In this document: positions 7,161-15,400 of the stretch, piece after piece
Position numbering within the stretch: the first letter of the stretch is position 1
How the letters are laid out: each line of letters opens with the position of its first letter
Assembly (NCBI GenBank): GCA_964564035.1
Contig: CAZLZN010000023.1
Location: 1-24,842 of the forward strand
Length of the DNA: 24,842 nucleotides
Direction of reading: 5' to 3'
DNA from: JAHIGH01 sp964564035
Lineage (GTDB): Bacteria > Patescibacteriota > Microgenomatia > Levybacterales > UBA12049
Notes under the pieces: model-generated
What the model was told of the DNA's origin: nothing
Databases searched by the model: none
Seen by the model: only the letters and a program-made list of their open reading frames with translations
Translations under genes and position numbers: made by a program

Positions 7161-8216
7161 ATGAACGACGAACAACCGAATACAAACAACCTGCTTGACC
7201 CCTCCAATTTGAGAGGCATGATTTTGGACAGCCCGAATCAATTCAAGGTAGGATTTGATTTGGCCAAAGATATCAAAATCCCGGGAGGAGAATTCAGCCA
7301 TGTGGTGATCTCCGGCATGGGGGGATCTGCTTTGCCCGGAAACCTGCTCAGGATTTACCTCAACGATGTATACAAAAAAGAGGGCAAAAGACCTATCCCG
7401 ATATACCAGAATAGATTTTATTCACTCCCTCCCGAATCATATAACAATGGTCTCAATTTATTATGCTCTTACTCCGGAAATACCGAGGAGACGATCGCCT
7501 CGCTCCACGAAGCAATCGACAACAAACTTGCGTGCATCGGAATTTCGGCAGGCGGTGCAATAGAAGAAATCTGCAAAAACAACAATTTACCTCACATTAA
7601 ACTCCCGATTCCGTTCCCGAATTTCCAACCCAGGGTCGGTACAGGTTACTTTTTTGCATCCGTCTATCAAGTTCTGGTAAACCAGGGTATGGTATCAGAC
7701 ACTACGGCTGCCATTCTTGATATGGCAAACGATCTTAATGCGCAAATGTCACAGCTCGAGGAAGAAGGCAGATCCCTTTCCCAAAAACTGATCGGCAAAA
7801 CCCCGGTTATTTATGCGTCAACCAAACTAAAAGCCCTGGCAATGGTTTGGAAAATCAAGTTCAACGAACACGCCAAGACTCCGGCGTTCTGGAATTTCTT
7901 CCCGGAGCTCAACCACAATGAAATGATCGGCTTCACCAATCCGCAGGGCAAATTCTTTGTAATCATGCTCAGAGACGCAAATGACCACCCCAAAAATCTC
8001 AACCGCTTTGAAGCGACAACTTCTCTCCTCAAAAACAAAGGTGTCGAAGTAGAAACGATCAGCGTCGAGGGCGATACGGTATTCACCAAAATATTCCGCA
8101 CTCTGGCTCTCGGAGATTTTGCCGCCTATCATCTGGCTCTCTCCTACAATCAGGACCCCACGCCTGTTGATATGGTCGAAGATCTAAAAAAAATGCTTGC
8201 AGGCATGAATTCCTAA
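7161..8216 (+). CDS. Bifunctional phosphoglucose/phosphomannose isomerase, copy 1
   Basis: A 351-residue protein with two SIS-type sugar-isomerase domains, as in archaeal PGI/PMI enzymes. The first phosphate-binding loop is SGMGGSALPG (51-60) and the second SYSGNTEE (103-110). The pair proposed for catalysis in the Pyrobaculum enzyme is retained: a Glu in FNE (E236) and, 16 residues later, a His in LNHNE (H252). It should interconvert glucose 6-phosphate, fructose 6-phosphate and mannose 6-phosphate. It begins 7 bases after the mutase gene and is followed 4 bases later by a paralog, so all three are almost certainly one transcript. No Shine-Dalgarno sequence is visible. Confidence 0.9.
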   Translation: MNDEQPNTNNLLDPSNLRGMILDSPNQFKVGFDLAKDIKIPGGEFSHVVISGMGGSALPGNLLRIYLNDVYKKEGKRPIPIYQNRFYSLPPESYNNGLNLLCSYSGNTEETIASLHEAIDNKLACIGISAGGAIEEICKNNNLPHIKLPIPFPNFQPRVGTGYFFASVYQVLVNQGMVSDTTAAILDMANDLNAQMSQLEEEGRSLSQKLIGKTPVIYASTKLKALAMVWKIKFNEHAKTPAFWNFFPELNHNEMIGFTNPQGKFFVIMLRDANDHPKNLNRFEATTSLLKNKGVEVETISVEGDTVFTKIFRTLALGDFAAYHLALSYNQDPTPVDMVEDLKKMLAGMNS

Positions 8217-8220
8217 TCTC

Positions 8221-9261
8221 ATGATCGATCTCAACGACATTGAAACTTTGCAAAAAATTGACCCCCAAAATTCCTATGGATCAACCGAACAAATGTTCAA
8301 ACAATGCGAAACAGCCTGGAACGAAGTAAACAAAATCTCTGTCCCGCAAGAATACAGAGAGGTCAACAAATTAGTGTTCTGCGGCATGGGAGCGTCCATT
8401 TATGGAGCGATGGTGTTCAAAGCGCTCGTCGGCAGAGAATTATCAATGCCGTGTGAGACTATCTCGGATTACTTTCTGCCCGAATACGCAGATAAAAACA
8501 CACTAGTCGTACTGACAAGCTATTCCGGAACTACCGAAGAAGTTCTCTCCTGTGCCCATGATGCCAAAGCAAAAAATTGCAAAATGCTGATTTTGACCAA
8601 AGGCGGGCCTCTCGCCGAGTTTGCCGAGGACAACAACATCCCATCATATATTTTTGACGGCTCCCTAAATCCGGCCGGCGTTCCGCGCCTTGGTAACGGA
8701 TATACAATACTCGGCCTTTTGGGACTCCTCAACAAAACCGGATTATTCGAAATTGCCGAACATGAGATCACAAGGTCCGTCAAGTCTCTCGGAGAAAAAA
8801 TCCCCGATCTGAAATCCCGCGCGCTGGCAGACTACACAAAATTCATAAACAAAATACCTGTCGTTATTACAGCCGAGCACTTGTCCGGCAACGCCCAGAT
8901 CCTTCGTAATCAATTTAACGAAACAAGCAAATCATTTTCTTCTTTTTTTCTGATCCCCGATCTGAATCACCATCTCATGGAAGGTCTCGCACGTCCTGAG
9001 GGCGCCCCGCTTGCTTTCTTATTTTTAAATTCACCGGATTTCTCAACCAAAATCAAAAAACGGGTTGAGCTGACAATAGATGTGGTCAAACAAAACAACC
9101 TCGAGGCTTACGAATTTATGACAGACGGACAATCGATTTATGATGATTTTCTGGAAACCCTCGTCTACGGCAGTTATCTCACTCTTTTCCTTGCACTTGA
9201 ATACAAACTAAACCCCGCGATAAATCCCTGGGTGGACTATTTCAAAAACAAATTAACATAA
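8221..9261 (+). CDS. Bifunctional phosphoglucose/phosphomannose isomerase, copy 2 (diverged)
   Basis: A 346-residue SIS-domain protein of the same family as the preceding gene. CGMGASIYG (54-62) and TSYSGTTEE (99-107) are the two phosphate-binding loops. The catalytic candidates are kept (E234 in FNE, H250 in LNH), but the conserved NHNE of copy 1 is NHHL here and overall similarity to copy 1 is low. It is therefore an old duplication or separate acquisition, not a recent tandem copy. It may be the second isomerase specificity, a heteromeric partner of copy 1, or an enzyme for another phosphosugar. The stop lies 1 base from the stop of the convergent pilin-like gene. Confidence 0.85.
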   Translation: MIDLNDIETLQKIDPQNSYGSTEQMFKQCETAWNEVNKISVPQEYREVNKLVFCGMGASIYGAMVFKALVGRELSMPCETISDYFLPEYADKNTLVVLTSYSGTTEEVLSCAHDAKAKNCKMLILTKGGPLAEFAEDNNIPSYIFDGSLNPAGVPRLGNGYTILGLLGLLNKTGLFEIAEHEITRSVKSLGEKIPDLKSRALADYTKFINKIPVVITAEHLSGNAQILRNQFNETSKSFSSFFLIPDLNHHLMEGLARPEGAPLAFLFLNSPDFSTKIKKRVELTIDVVKQNNLEAYEFMTDGQSIYDDFLETLVYGSYLTLFLALEYKLNPAINPWVDYFKNKLT

Positions 9262-9262
9262 T

Positions 9263-9697
9263 TTACCTAGTAACAGACAAGGCTGTCTTCAGAGGATCCT
9301 GAGTCATCGGCGCGGCAACTGTGATCTTATTCGTCCTGAAATCAACACTTACCTCATACCCTGAATCGTAATCGCTGTCGCACTCAATTCTCAGACCTCC
9401 GCTCTCACTATCGGGATCCGATGGCAAATTTTCCAAATATTTTGGGACGAGAATACCACAAAGATCAACTCCGCCCTTTGCGATTTTCATAGCTTTTGAG
9501 CCGGGGCCTGGCAACACATCGGGAAATTGCCCGCTATTATCTGCCGAATATTGATAAATTGCATTAATTATACTAATTATATCTTTATTTCTCTTTGTAT
9601 TATTTGCTCCTGCGAGTTGCCCCGCGGGATCTGCCGCAAACAGCATCCCCGTAATAATCAGCGAAAATAAACTAAGTACAACAAAAATTCTCAGCAC
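9263..9697 (-). CDS. Secreted pilin-like protein without a prepilin leader
   Basis: A 144-residue protein clearly related to the canonical pilin at 16465-16944. Shared features are ANNTKRN followed by a helical segment, C-[G/A]-ILVP-[K/E]-Y and a later second cysteine, Y-D-[S/T]-GY and a KITV/RITV strand. The N-terminus differs: instead of a G-FTLIELL cleavage site it has MLRIFVVLSLFSLIITGMLF then AADPAGQ, which looks like an ordinary signal peptide or a plain anchor. The start is a GTG at 9697 and an in-frame TGA at 9710-9712 excludes a longer leader. The frame is intact and both cysteines remain, so it is probably functional, perhaps as a soluble or membrane-tethered relative. It is isolated from the pilus genes and convergent with the isomerase gene. 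Confidence 0.75.
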   Translation of the reverse strand: MLRIFVVLSLFSLIITGMLFAADPAGQLAGANNTKRNKDIISIINAIYQYSADNSGQFPDVLPGPGSKAMKIAKGGVDLCGILVPKYLENLPSDPDSESGGLRIECDSDYDSGYEVSVDFRTNKITVAAPMTQDPLKTALSVTR

Positions 9698-9777
9698 ACA
9701 ACTATGATTTCACACCGCTTCCGCCTTTGTCAATTAATGTAAATGTTGCAACAATTCGGAAACCCAAAAATTAGTGA

Positions 9778-9857
9778 GTGAATAAAATTTTTTACAGTTA
9801 CAACTGTTTGACCCCGCTCAGCGGGGGAGTTTTGGAACTTAAAAAATTTTCATTCAC
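9778..9857. repeat. Repeat element A, copy 2
   Basis: An 80-base copy of the element at 3057-3142. The arms begin GTGAATAAAATTTTTT and end AAAAAATTTTCATTCAC, and the TTACAACTGTTTGA and GAGTTTTGGAACTT inner words are identical. The central hairpin is instead CCCCGC-TCA-GCGGGG, so the stem has changed while the flanks stayed the same. Both copies are followed by CGAAC. Confidence 0.8.
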
Positions 9858-9887
9858 GAACGGTCTAATGCATATTATATGGTATCT

Positions 9888-10044
9888 AAATGAAGCTCCC
9901 GCGAGCGTGCGTTCGGGGTTTCATGCACTGCGCTCAATAGGGAGCGACCTGCCTTGCCGGCAGGCAGGAATCCCTCCGAAGCGGAAATCCTCTTCGCGTT
10001 CATCCTCGAGCGTGCGTTTGGGGTTTTCCGCGAAGGGGGATAAA
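9888..10044. repeat. GC-rich hairpin repeat B, long form
   Basis: The first 31 bases (beginning AAATGAAGCTCCCGCG) are identical to 12318-12348, and the end (TTTTCCGCGAAGGGGGATAAA) resembles the end of that copy. About 100 extra bases lie between, including the near-palindrome CCTGCCTTGCCGGCAGGCAG at about 9949 and a second, slightly changed GCGTGCGTT-GGGG word at about 10010. It looks like a short form enlarged by insertion or by fusion of two copies. Confidence 0.7.
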
Positions 10045-10056
10045 AAACATATTAGC

Positions 10057-10086
10057 TTGTAGTAAACCCTCTTCCCATGCTATAAT
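10057..10086 (+). promoter_or_regulatory. Promoter of the DUF5658 gene
   Basis: TTGTAG at 10057-10062 and TATAAT at 10081-10086 have an 18-base spacer, with the -10 box inside ATGCTATAAT exactly as at 3377-3386. The ATG at 10098 starts 12 bases after the box, leaving a leader of a few bases. Confidence 0.6.
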
Positions 10087-10097
10087 CCCCATTTACT

Positions 10098-10382
10098 ATG
10101 AGATTCTTTATTTATTTCATATTCCTGCGCCTCATGGACATAATGACAACACTGCTCGGCGTCTCAAAATACACCATCGACGCTGAAATAAACCCCTTCA
10201 TGCGCCAGCTATTACAACTACCTGTGATAGAATTTGTAATTATAAACATTTCGCTTTCTCTGATCTTTGGTCTAATTTTTACACTGATCCATTACCGCTC
10301 AAAATTCCGCTACCTGACTTACTCCTATATGCTCTTCCTCGCTGCAGTCGTAACGAACAACATCTTCTGGCTCCTAATTTAA
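10098..10382 (+). CDS. DUF5658-like small membrane protein
   Basis: A 94-residue protein with an amphipathic or membrane N-terminus and membrane segments near 43-64 and 73-93. The RLMDIMTTLLG block (11-21) followed by AEINPFMR (29-36) fits the DUF5658 pattern of Asp, paired Thr and a Glu-x-Asn-Pro motif in a small membrane protein. The family has no known function. It is preceded by a clear promoter and followed after 4 bases by an unknown helical protein, with which it is probably co-transcribed. Confidence 0.7.
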   Translation: MRFFIYFIFLRLMDIMTTLLGVSKYTIDAEINPFMRQLLQLPVIEFVIINISLSLIFGLIFTLIHYRSKFRYLTYSYMLFLAAVVTNNIFWLLI

Positions 10383-10386
10383 AAAA

Positions 10387-10794
10387 ATGAAAGAAAGGCT
10401 GCAAAAACATGAAAAAAACACTGTTGTACTCGCAGATACCGCATACTCCGCGATAGGCAAGATTGACAAATATAGCGTGCTTCTCAAGGGCGTCTCAACC
10501 GATATATACCATCACCCTGAATTAATTAAAACCGGAGACTTAATCGAATACGCCGCCATTTATTCAGATCTAAACACCTTAATTACAAAACCCATAATCG
10601 AGAAGACTTACAAAAGAAAAGGTACCGATGTAAATAAATATATTGCCGAAAATACAAACGCTTTGTTTAGTAGATTACAACGGGGTGAAATACCGGATCA
10701 ATTCGAAGACAGTATCTTAATTGAGATTATCAAACAAACCGCACTCTCAAAACTATTTAACGAAGCAAAAAACAAAAACTGCTCAAGATCTTGA
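10387..10794 (+). CDS. Unknown 135-residue helical protein
   Basis: I do not recognise this protein. It is charged, has no signal peptide or membrane segment, and looks mostly helical with short loops (HHPELIK near 42-48, RKGTDVNKYIAEN near 77-89). It ends with a Lys/Asn-rich tail (KNKNCSRS). It starts 4 bases after the DUF5658 stop, in an AT-rich context without a Shine-Dalgarno sequence. Its 3' end overlaps that of the convergent gene by 12 bases. Codon-level coherence over 135 residues and the tight junction support a real gene. Confidence 0.65.
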   Translation: MKERLQKHEKNTVVLADTAYSAIGKIDKYSVLLKGVSTDIYHHPELIKTGDLIEYAAIYSDLNTLITKPIIEKTYKRKGTDVNKYIAENTNALFSRLQRGEIPDQFEDSILIEIIKQTALSKLFNEAKNKNCSRS

Positions 10795-11502
10795 TCCCGC
10801 CCTTCCCCAACCCCGCCCCGGCACGAAATCGTTCAATACTCCTGAATCTGCCGGCTCCAATGAGGCCGTCAAAGGATACAGCGCGTAATAAGCCCTCTGC
10901 GCCAGCTCCGCCCCCTCAACAATAAATTCAGGATGTTTTACTAAATTTAAACTTTTCATTTCCCGGCTATTATATATAACCATATCTTTCATAATACTGA
11001 CTACAAGATGTCCGGACGGCGCCCTTTTATATAATCCTTGAACAATATTTATATATGATTTCTCACGTAATTCTTGAGCCGTAGGACTTACTTCGCCATT
11101 TTGTCCTATTGTTTCAAATGCATTTATTGACATATGCATAACCGAACCAATCCCCATTAAATAATTTTGAATATATACCAACTCTGTTTTAGTAATTTTT
11201 CCACTGTGCAATCTATCTATTCCATATTCTTTAAAATACGTCTCCGCGGCATCATTAATAACATGCGCAGCCAATAGCGGTCGCGCAACTGATTTATCAG
11301 CGAAATCCTTTATATTAGCCCTTGACCGCTCAAGCCTATCTACCCACAAGTGAGGATCTATATAAAGCCCGGCCAAAAACTCTCCTCCGACTTCCCCCGC
11401 TTGACTTAGTAGAACATTTATCCTCTCAATTTCTTTGCCTTTATCAGGTTTATTTCGAGTAAATATTCTATCAAAAATCCCTTTAAGAAATATTTCTGCC
11501 AT
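10783..11502 (-). CDS. Unknown 239-residue helical protein
   Basis: I do not recognise this protein. It appears cytoplasmic and largely helical, with no signal peptide or membrane segment. Notable stretches are a charged N-terminal helix (KGKEIERINVLLSQAGEVGG near 21-40), a middle region ending in a GIGSVMHMSINAFETIGQNG stretch, and a Gly/Arg-rich C-terminal tail (FVPGRGWGRAGSRS). The tail is GC-rich compared with the body of the gene. It starts 23 bases after the stop of another unknown gene on the same strand, suggesting a two-gene unit. Its 3' end overlaps the convergent gene by 12 bases. Confidence 0.65.
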   Translation of the reverse strand: MAEIFLKGIFDRIFTRNKPDKGKEIERINVLLSQAGEVGGEFLAGLYIDPHLWVDRLERSRANIKDFADKSVARPLLAAHVINDAAETYFKEYGIDRLHSGKITKTELVYIQNYLMGIGSVMHMSINAFETIGQNGEVSPTAQELREKSYINIVQGLYKRAPSGHLVVSIMKDMVIYNSREMKSLNLVKHPEFIVEGAELAQRAYYALYPLTASLEPADSGVLNDFVPGRGWGRAGSRS

Positions 11503-11525
11503 ATCTTTATTTCATTACAAATCCA

Positions 11526-12170
11526 CTACCTATACTCCCTCTTCAAAAACTTCGGCTTATAATTATCGATATAAAAATTCATAAGATTCTGGGCTAGAAT
11601 ATACGTTTGCGGATTTGTAGCTGGTCTATGCAAACCATAATCATCCCGGACATCTATTTGCAGGCCTTCTTGATATTTACGCGCTTTTTTAATATCAAAT
11701 CTGCCATGCAGATCACTTGTGGCCTGATCTATCGGCTTAAATACACAGCCGATCCGCAAAAGCTGATCAAGCTTTATATCAAACCTAATTTTTAATCCCT
11801 GCTGATCGAAAACAGCAAGCATATCATCATAATAATTCCCATACTGCATTACAGCGTTTTTTGTACGCCCATTCATACCGTGAGACTCGGATTCGAGAAT
11901 TAGATTTCCAATAATCATGTCTGATTTAGTGGTAAAAAATCTTTGTAGTTTTTGAGGCCTCTTATATACGCGCGTGTCGCCAAACACAAGCTCACCCGCT
12001 GTCAGCACCTTTTGTTGCTCTGGCAAAGTAAGAAGCAATGCGTTTCTAATCTTGGATTTCTCTTCCTCCAATTTTTTTATTTCTTCATCAGGCCTTCGAC
12101 GACTTCTCAGCCAAACCCTCCGATTTCGAAACATTACCGACAACGGCCTCCTGTCACTCTCAACTCCCAT
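11526..12170 (-). CDS. Unknown 214-residue basic protein
   Basis: I do not recognise this protein. The N-terminus is strongly basic (RNRRVWLRSRRRP near 15-27), followed by a charged coiled-coil-like helix (DEEIKKLEEEKSKIRNALLL near 28-47). The rest is a mixed alpha/beta domain with FDIKLDQLLRIGCVFKPIDQ in the middle and an Arg/Lys-rich end. The Arg-rich N-terminus could bind nucleic acid or a membrane surface, but nothing decides this. It is the first gene of a two-gene unit with 10783-11502, with no recognisable neighbours in function. Confidence 0.6.
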   Translation of the reverse strand: MGVESDRRPLSVMFRNRRVWLRSRRRPDEEIKKLEEEKSKIRNALLLTLPEQQKVLTAGELVFGDTRVYKRPQKLQRFFTTKSDMIIGNLILESESHGMNGRTKNAVMQYGNYYDDMLAVFDQQGLKIRFDIKLDQLLRIGCVFKPIDQATSDLHGRFDIKKARKYQEGLQIDVRDDYGLHRPATNPQTYILAQNLMNFYIDNYKPKFLKREYR

Positions 12171-12317
12171 ACCAAAATACTACCATATCTTACATTTATA
12201 TACAACTATCTACCAAAGTCACCCTCATCCCACATCTCAAAAATCCCAATACTGCATAATATACTAACTTACTATACATTAAAGTAAAAAATAACAAACA
12301 AAATATTTATACATTAC

Positions 12318-12368
12318 AAATGAAGCTCCCGCGAGCGTGCGTTCGGGGATTTCCGCGAACGGAGATAA
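12318..12368. repeat. GC-rich hairpin repeat B, short form
   Basis: About 51 bases whose first 31 are identical to 9888-9918 and whose end (TTTCCGCGAACGGAGATAAA) resembles 10024-10044. The segment CGTTCGGGG-ATTT-CCGCGAACG forms a hairpin. It lies between the stop of the RCC1/M23 gene and the promoter region of the next minus-strand gene. It lacks a T-tract, so a terminator role is not supported. Confidence 0.7.
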
Positions 12369-12406
12369 ACCTTGATTAACTGATAAGCATAAGCCGTGCG
12401 TAATAA

Positions 12407-15400
12407 TTAATTTCCCTTATCATGCGGAACGATCACTCTTTTAGAGGCCCTGGATATATTTCCTGCTAAATCATTAGCTTCAGCCTGAATTTCATAAAGT
12501 CTCCCATCCAAATCATCTCCTCTTCTTTTAGCCTCAAGCTTTACTGTCTGACCAAAATTGGACAACAAGGGCTCGACCGCTTTATACTCATCTACTATTT
12601 TAAAAGTTGTAGAAACTAGATTTATATCAGAACTGCCACCCATAATCCTAACATCTACCATTTTTCCATTCGGCGGCCATATAACTTCAGGACTTACCAT
12701 TATATTCATAACCGGATAAGTTTTATCTATTTTAAACTCCTTACTTTTTGCACCCTCTACATTCCCTGCGCTATCTACGGAATAATAACTGATAATCGTA
12801 CTCCCCTCATCCTTTATAGTTAAAGTATCAAAATATTCAGCATATTCACCATCATTTAATTTATAATAAATTGACTTTACGCCTGACCCGGCATCATCAG
12901 CGCTTAAACTCACCTTAACATCGGAGCCAAACCACTCCTCACCTTTTTTAGCCCATGTATAATACATCTTTGTATCCGGAGAGGTTTTATCTATTTTTAT
13001 TTCTAATAATTTATCTTCTTCTATATTGCCTGCATTATCTATTGATCGATATATTATTTCATTCTTACCCTCCGAAAATATATTTATCTGCCCGGAATAT
13101 TCCTCAAATGCACTATCATTAACAGAATACTCAGTCCTATCAACCCCCGACCCACCCCCATCTTGAGCACCTAGTTCAATTGTCACATCCGAAGTATACC
13201 AACCCTCTTGTCCCCGAACACCATCTTTGATATTGGCATTTGTTATAGGAAAAGTTTTATCAATACCAAATTCAGATCTTTTTAATCCTTCCCTATTACC
13301 TCCCTTATCCATTGAAAAATAAACAAAATGATATTTTCCTTCTCCCGAAAAATTTAATTCACTTAAATAATCGTTCCAATTATTTACTTCTTCAGTATAA
13401 TTTGTTGAATAAAAAGTATTTCCTATGCCTATTGAATTGCGATGATCATTTACCTCAAGCTTTACATTAACAGATTTATTGTACCAATCGAGAATAGATG
13501 GCTCATCGTCGATCAACAAATTTGTTTCCGGAGCCTCGCTATCTTTTTGCTTCCCCATTAGAGCAAATCTGGAAAAATGATCTGTTTCTGCGGATATAAT
13601 TTTATTAGCCCTATCGTGTTCCTTGGTCTCAAGAGCTTCCCATTTACTTATTTCTTCGTTGAAATAATAGAATTGTATTGAATCCTGATCAATATTTGAA
13701 ATATCTGCATTACTGTAATTATAAGTAAGTAAAATCGGACTAAAAAATGTTGTAATAAGCTCTCCCAACAAAGATTTCATTGTAATGAATATAGACGGCA
13801 TAATACTCTCAAAAATATTGCCTTCTTCATCTATACTCTTATCAAACGAAGCATTCTCAGCTATGAGCGTAGCGCTTTGCACTGCTATAGCATTTACGGG
13901 CACTGATATTTTTACACTGTCTTTTACCAACTCGCCACCGTTATCTTTAGTTACTTGAAGTTGTAGGGGCGGCATTCTTTCAATAAATAAATTATAACTT
14001 GCAGAACCTGAACTGTTATTAATCTTATATTGCGTCCAAGGATCAATATATTTTATGCCTTTCTCATCTGTATCTTTCCAGCCAAGCGGATCAACTACGC
14101 CTATTCTTTTATCGTCTTCAAAGTCACCATCTCCATCTAAATCTTTAATTACCGTAAAATGCAAATGATACCCTGTTGAACCTCCCGTATTCCCCACTTC
14201 GCCGATTTTATCACCCTTATTTACGTATATTGATGCCCCTTCTGTTGCAGGATTTAAATTCAGATCATCCAAATGCCCATACCATGTCTGATATCCTTCT
14301 GGATGAGTAATTTTGATTAAATTTCCATAACCACCACTTTTAGCTTCTAAAATTAATTTTGCTTCACCTGCAGCAGCCGCCAAAACCGGAGTTTTGGGCT
14401 CGGCCTTATTCCTGTATTGGCCAAAATCATAGCCATTGTGGTGCCTATATCCGGAGTTTGTTCTCACGCCAAATGAATCAAACTTAACGACGTCAAGTGG
14501 ACAATTATCTATAAAACAACGAACATCTGCAAGTGGATATTCATGATCAAGCCAAGATTCCGGATCTAATGCAACTTCATCAAAAGACTTTATACCTTTG
14601 CTTTTATAGTCATATGGAAAACTCAAAAAAGGCTTCGGAATTGTAGAGTCACTATCACCCAGTACTTCGCCTGCAGTACCAACAATTGCCAGCGACGGAC
14701 TATACTGCCCCCCTCCGGATATAGCTGTAACATTCGTCAAATTTTTTATTTTATATGGCTTATTATTACTTGGCCACCACTTCCAAACTGTGCCATCGTT
14801 TTGCAATGCAAGGCGAAAATCAGAACCCATAGATACAAAATCTATACTACCTAATCCCTGGGTTTCAATTGGAGTATTTATATATGACCCCCAACTAAAT
14901 ATTCTACTATCTTCAGTTAAAACAACATTATCTACTACACTTGAAGATAATCCTATTATATTAGCTAAACCGGATACTTGTACAGGCATAGAACTATTTG
15001 AATTTGATACAGTTAATTGATTTTCATGATTTCTTCCCCAAGCCCATATAGTGCCATCGTTTTTTAAAGCTGTAGAGTGCCAAAAACCTGTAGATATTTT
15101 TGATACATTATTAATGTTTTTTACGTTATCCGGAAACCGCCTATCACCACACACATACCTATTACACCCAATCCCTAATTGACCATGATAATTATCGCCC
15201 CAACTCAAAATCGTTTTATCAGATTTTAAAGCCAAACTATGATCATACCCAGCAGATATATCTAAAATATCACTTAAAAAACCACTTCCATTTAGTCCTT
15301 TCACCTGCGCAGGATATAATAACTTATGCGTACTATCATTATTTCCAAATCCTGTACCTCGTAGCCCGTTCCAATTATTCCCCCAAATCCACACCGTCCC

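Larger units (their letters stand above)
9698..10097. other. Gene-free region with two repeat families and a promoter
   Basis: These 400 bases contain element A copy 2 (9778-9857), the long form of hairpin repeat B (9888-10044) and a promoter (10057-10086). A 94-codon frame at 9778-10062 is made wholly of repeat DNA and I do not count it as a gene. The layout parallels 3023-3395. Confidence 0.65.

Noticed and set aside
9263..9697. Pilin-like gene as a pseudogene or frameshifted pilin
   Set aside because: No leader sequence is present upstream in any frame, the frame is intact and the cysteines and C-terminal motifs are kept.
9778..10062. A 94-codon plus-strand frame starting with GTG
   Set aside because: It lies entirely in repeat element A copy 2 and hairpin repeat B; its sequence follows the repeats and resembles no protein.
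10387..11502. Convergent unknown pair as a toxin-antitoxin system
   Set aside because: Toxin-antitoxin genes are normally co-directional and overlapping at start and stop; these converge and neither shows a known toxin or DNA-binding motif.
11952..12287. Overlapping plus-strand frames opposite the unknown basic protein gene
   Set aside because: Low-complexity translations running into the intergenic region; the minus-strand frame has a coherent protein and operon spacing.
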